Origin: Candidatus Sulfotelmatobacter sp.
GTDB taxonomy: Bacteria > Acidobacteriota > Terriglobia > Terriglobales > Acidobacteriaceae
DNA: 5,408 nucleotides
Direction of reading: 5' to 3'
Assembly: GCA_030049565.1 (NCBI GenBank)
Contig: JASIKQ010000563.1
Location: 1 to 5,408, forward strand
Of the stretch, positions 3,354 through 5,408 are shown in pieces. Both the position numbers and the translations under genes were made by a program. Position 1 is the first letter of the stretch. The number at the start of each line of letters is the position of its first letter. The notes under the pieces were generated by a model. It ran no database searches. It had not been told where the DNA came from and was given only the letters and a program-made list of their open reading frames with translations.

Positions 3354-5408
3354 CTACTGCGACACGCTAAGCGTGATCTGAGTAGAAGCAGTCAGCGGCG
3401 CCGCCCCACCGGTGGTGGCGCTGATGGTCACGGTATATTGCCCCGCGGGCGTGCCGGGGTTTGAGATACCGCCACCGCCGCTGTTGCCTCCGCCTCCGCA
3501 CGAACCCAAACCGACCGTGCAGCAGCTCAGGATCACAATCAAGGCGAGCAAATGCAAGCCGCGCTTGCGCGATCCCGCCGCGAAAACAATTCCAAACAGG
3601 CCGGGAAGCAAGACGGCGTAAAAGATTCGGCGCTGATCGAATGGCCGCTGCAATTGCGTAGTCGGCGCCGTGGTTGCCAGCTTAATAGTGACTGAGGTCG
3701 CGTTGGTCGGTTGGCCATTATTTGGCAGCGTGCAGGTAATTTCTGCCGTTGCCAGATTCGGGCTTCCGCTACAGCTATAGGTGAGGGGCACGGCGGTGGT
3801 CGCGCCCGCCCCGCTGCCCGTAATGAAGCTGGGCGAGCTTGTGCTGCTGACGGCAATCTGAATCTGCGCCGCGCCGCCCACGGTTACGGGGAAGGTGACG
3901 CCCGTGGTCGATGCGAGCGTGAATTTCTCCGTGGTCGCCGTAACGGTCAGGGTGACACTTGTGGTGGTGTTCGGTGATCCGACCGGAGTGATCGTGATCG
4001 TTTGCAAACCCGACGGGATCGCCATATTAGGCACGGTTGAGATGGTCAGCGTCGTCGTTGCGTTAGCTGTGCCGTTGAACGGAACGCTGGACGGATTGAA
4101 GCTGCATGTGGCGCCGGCGGGCAGACCGCTGCAACTGCTGGAACTGAAATTCACCACGGTTCCCGTCGAGCCGGCGATCGGCTCAATCGTAATGGTCGTG
4201 CTTGTCTGGCTTCCTGCGGAAACGGAGGCCGGATTAAGACCGCTATTCGTAAGCGTGTAGTCGGGCGTCAGGAGCGCCGCCCAGGCGACCGCTAACTTGT
4301 TGGCATCTACGGAGCCGAGACCGGTCACGAGGTTATAGCCTGTGGCCGAATCTGCGTTCGATGCTTGATAACCAATCGTCCCTGTCGTGCCCGTAGCTCC
4401 CGGACAGCGCAGCGCCGCCGGCTGGGAGGTGGGCGTGTCGCCCTCGCAATAAACCAGATTGTCACCAGTTGTGATCTGGTGGAAGGCGCCATTCGAGGTG
4501 TTTGCGGCCAATTGGTAGAGCGTACTGTTGACCGGCCCTTGTGCTCCGCCGAGATATTGGTTTATCACTGTGAGGAGGCCGGCGAAAATCGGAGAAGAGG
4601 CGGAAGTGCCTCCGACTAGGCTGGGATCAATGACATAGTTGGTGCCGGTGCACGTGCCGCTGCAGGTTCCACTGACAGCGGTCTGTATATCGCCGGCCGT
4701 TCCCGTCCCGCAACTGCTGGTCGTCTCGGTACTGTAAGGGGGTGTAGTGGACAACTCCTCCACTGGCGTGCAGTATACGTACCCTGGAAAATTAGGCGAA
4801 GCCAGCAATGAAACGTCGGGCACGAAACGGCCCGCGGCCTGGCTCGGGATTGTCACCGTTTGCCAGGAGGGCTGGGGGAACCCGGACTGGCAGACTCCGC
4901 CGGACTGCACGGAGCAATTGCTCACGCCGCCGCCCCCCGAAGCGATGGCATACCCCTGCTGTACTTGAAGCGGCGTGCCCTCGGAATATGCCTCGCCGAG
5001 TTCCACGTCATCATTCCACGCGGTTTCAGGGAGCGGCGGATTCTGAGCGGTTCCACCATTAGGCAGCGTGCCATTTGCCGACAACCAATAGGTCGACGAG
5101 AAACCGGCTGGATAGCTGATGGCGGTGCCTCCCACAGCGGTGACCTCCGGGCTGCTGGCCGGGAAATTTACTGCCAGCCCTCCGACCGCGAGATTGTTCG
5201 TATGCGAATTTGTCGCGGTGTCGCAACCCGCAGCGCCGGTATCTCCCGAGGAGTTCAGGAACGCGATTCCTTCGCTAAAAGCCTCTACCAGCTCAGCCTC
5301 ATCGCTCGAAAGGCTGGTATCGTCGAGCTCGCAAATGCCATAGCTCATGCTGATAACGGGCGCAAGGTCCTGGTCGATTGCGTAGTAGTATGAGGTGCCA
5401 ACGTCGGT
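3354..5408 (-). CDS. S53 (sedolisin/kumamolisin-type) secreted serine peptidase with Ig-like repeats, 5' end beyond the window
   Basis: S53 enzymes are secreted Ser-Glu-Asp peptidases, usually acid-active and made with an N-terminal propeptide. The frame is open to the window's right edge, so 684 C-terminal residues are visible (T1 at 5408). Landmarks: YYYAIDQDLAPVISMSYGICE (7-27), SSGDTGAAGC with the oxyanion-hole Asp D56, VGGTAISYP, GGGVSNCS, PDVSLLA, GGTSASSP with nucleophile S269, and NLVTGLGSVDANKL, the usual calcium-site region. The catalytic Glu/Asp pair and propeptide lie outside the window. A Cys/Gly/Thr-rich insert lies between PDVSLLA and GTSASSP. From about 383 come beta-rich Ig-like segments (about 383-492 and 493-590; SGLPAGATCSFNPSSVPF). 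Then follow a hydrophobic stretch (595-613), basic RKRG (614-617), a second hydrophobic stretch (618-635), GSC (Cys637), Gly-rich 638-647, and a final Ig-like strand pair (657-682). An internal ATG at 5348 is not the true start, because conserved peptidase sequence continues upstream of it. Confidence 0.93.
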   Translation of the reverse strand, partial: TDVGTSYYYAIDQDLAPVISMSYGICELDDTSLSSDEAELVEAFSEGIAFLNSSGDTGAAGCDTATNSHTNNLAVGGLAVNFPASSPEVTAVGGTAISYPAGFSSTYWLSANGTLPNGGTAQNPPLPETAWNDDVELGEAYSEGTPLQVQQGYAIASGGGGVSNCSVQSGGVCQSGFPQPSWQTVTIPSQAAGRFVPDVSLLASPNFPGYVYCTPVEELSTTPPYSTETTSSCGTGTAGDIQTAVSGTCSGTCTGTNYVIDPSLVGGTSASSPIFAGLLTVINQYLGGAQGPVNSTLYQLAANTSNGAFHQITTGDNLVYCEGDTPTSQPAALRCPGATGTTGTIGYQASNADSATGYNLVTGLGSVDANKLAVAWAALLTPDYTLTNSGLNPASVSAGSQTSTTITIEPIAGSTGTVVNFSSSSCSGLPAGATCSFNPSSVPFNGTANATTTLTISTVPNMAIPSGLQTITITPVGSPNTTTSVTLTVTATTEKFTLASTTGVTFPVTVGGAAQIQIAVSSTSSPSFITGSGAGATTAVPLTYSCSGSPNLATAEITCTLPNNGQPTNATSVTIKLATTAPTTQLQRPFDQRRIFYAVLLPGLFGIVFAAGSRKRGLHLLALIVILSCCTVGLGSCGGGGNSGGGGISNPGTPAGQYTVTISATTGGAAPLTASTQITLSVSQ

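Noticed and set aside
3895..4260. 121-codon Val-rich plus-strand frame within the protease gene
   Set aside because: It is the complement of the Thr/Ser-rich Ig-like repeat, whose low complexity keeps several frames open; no ribosome site was seen.

Overview
The window looks like chromosomal DNA from a GC-rich, Gram-negative-type bacterium, most likely an Acidobacteriota member. That placement is inference. It rests on a very large S53 peptidase fused to low-complexity Ig-like repeats of the 'LPAGATCSFNPSSV' style and an odd TM/Cys/poly-Gly C-terminus, plus the mix of housekeeping neighbours. No taxonomic search was possible. Five protein genes are well supported and one short gene is likely. 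Two of the six run off the window edges.

Layout. Positions 1-436 (minus) hold the N-terminal part of the adenine glycosylase MutY. A divergent promoter region (437-623) leads on the plus strand into a short helical protein (624-851) and then an RlpA-type DPBB+SPOR lipoprotein (about 890-1648). Between rlpA and the next gene lies a perfect 40-bp palindrome (1695-1734) flanked by 8-9 bp direct repeats, which reads like an inserted miniature element. A HinT-type histidine-triad protein follows (1800-2153) and ends at a hairpin plus T-rich tract. It is convergent with a minus-strand gene (2190-2849) for a basic, Arg/Gly-rich tail joined to a degenerate response-regulator receiver fold. A roughly 500-bp stretch (2850-3353) has no convincing gene. 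The rest (3354-5408, minus) is the C-terminal 684 residues of a secreted sedolisin/kumamolisin-type (S53) protease, whose N-terminus is outside the window.

There is no evidence of a single multi-gene system. MutY (DNA repair), HinT (nucleotide hydrolase) and RlpA (peptidoglycan) are independent housekeeping functions. The 75-aa protein and RlpA may form a two-gene unit. The items most worth following up are the palindrome with its apparent target-site duplication, the C-terminal module of the protease (two hydrophobic stretches around a basic cluster, then Cys, poly-Gly and an orphan Ig-like strand pair), and the RG-tailed pseudo-receiver protein.
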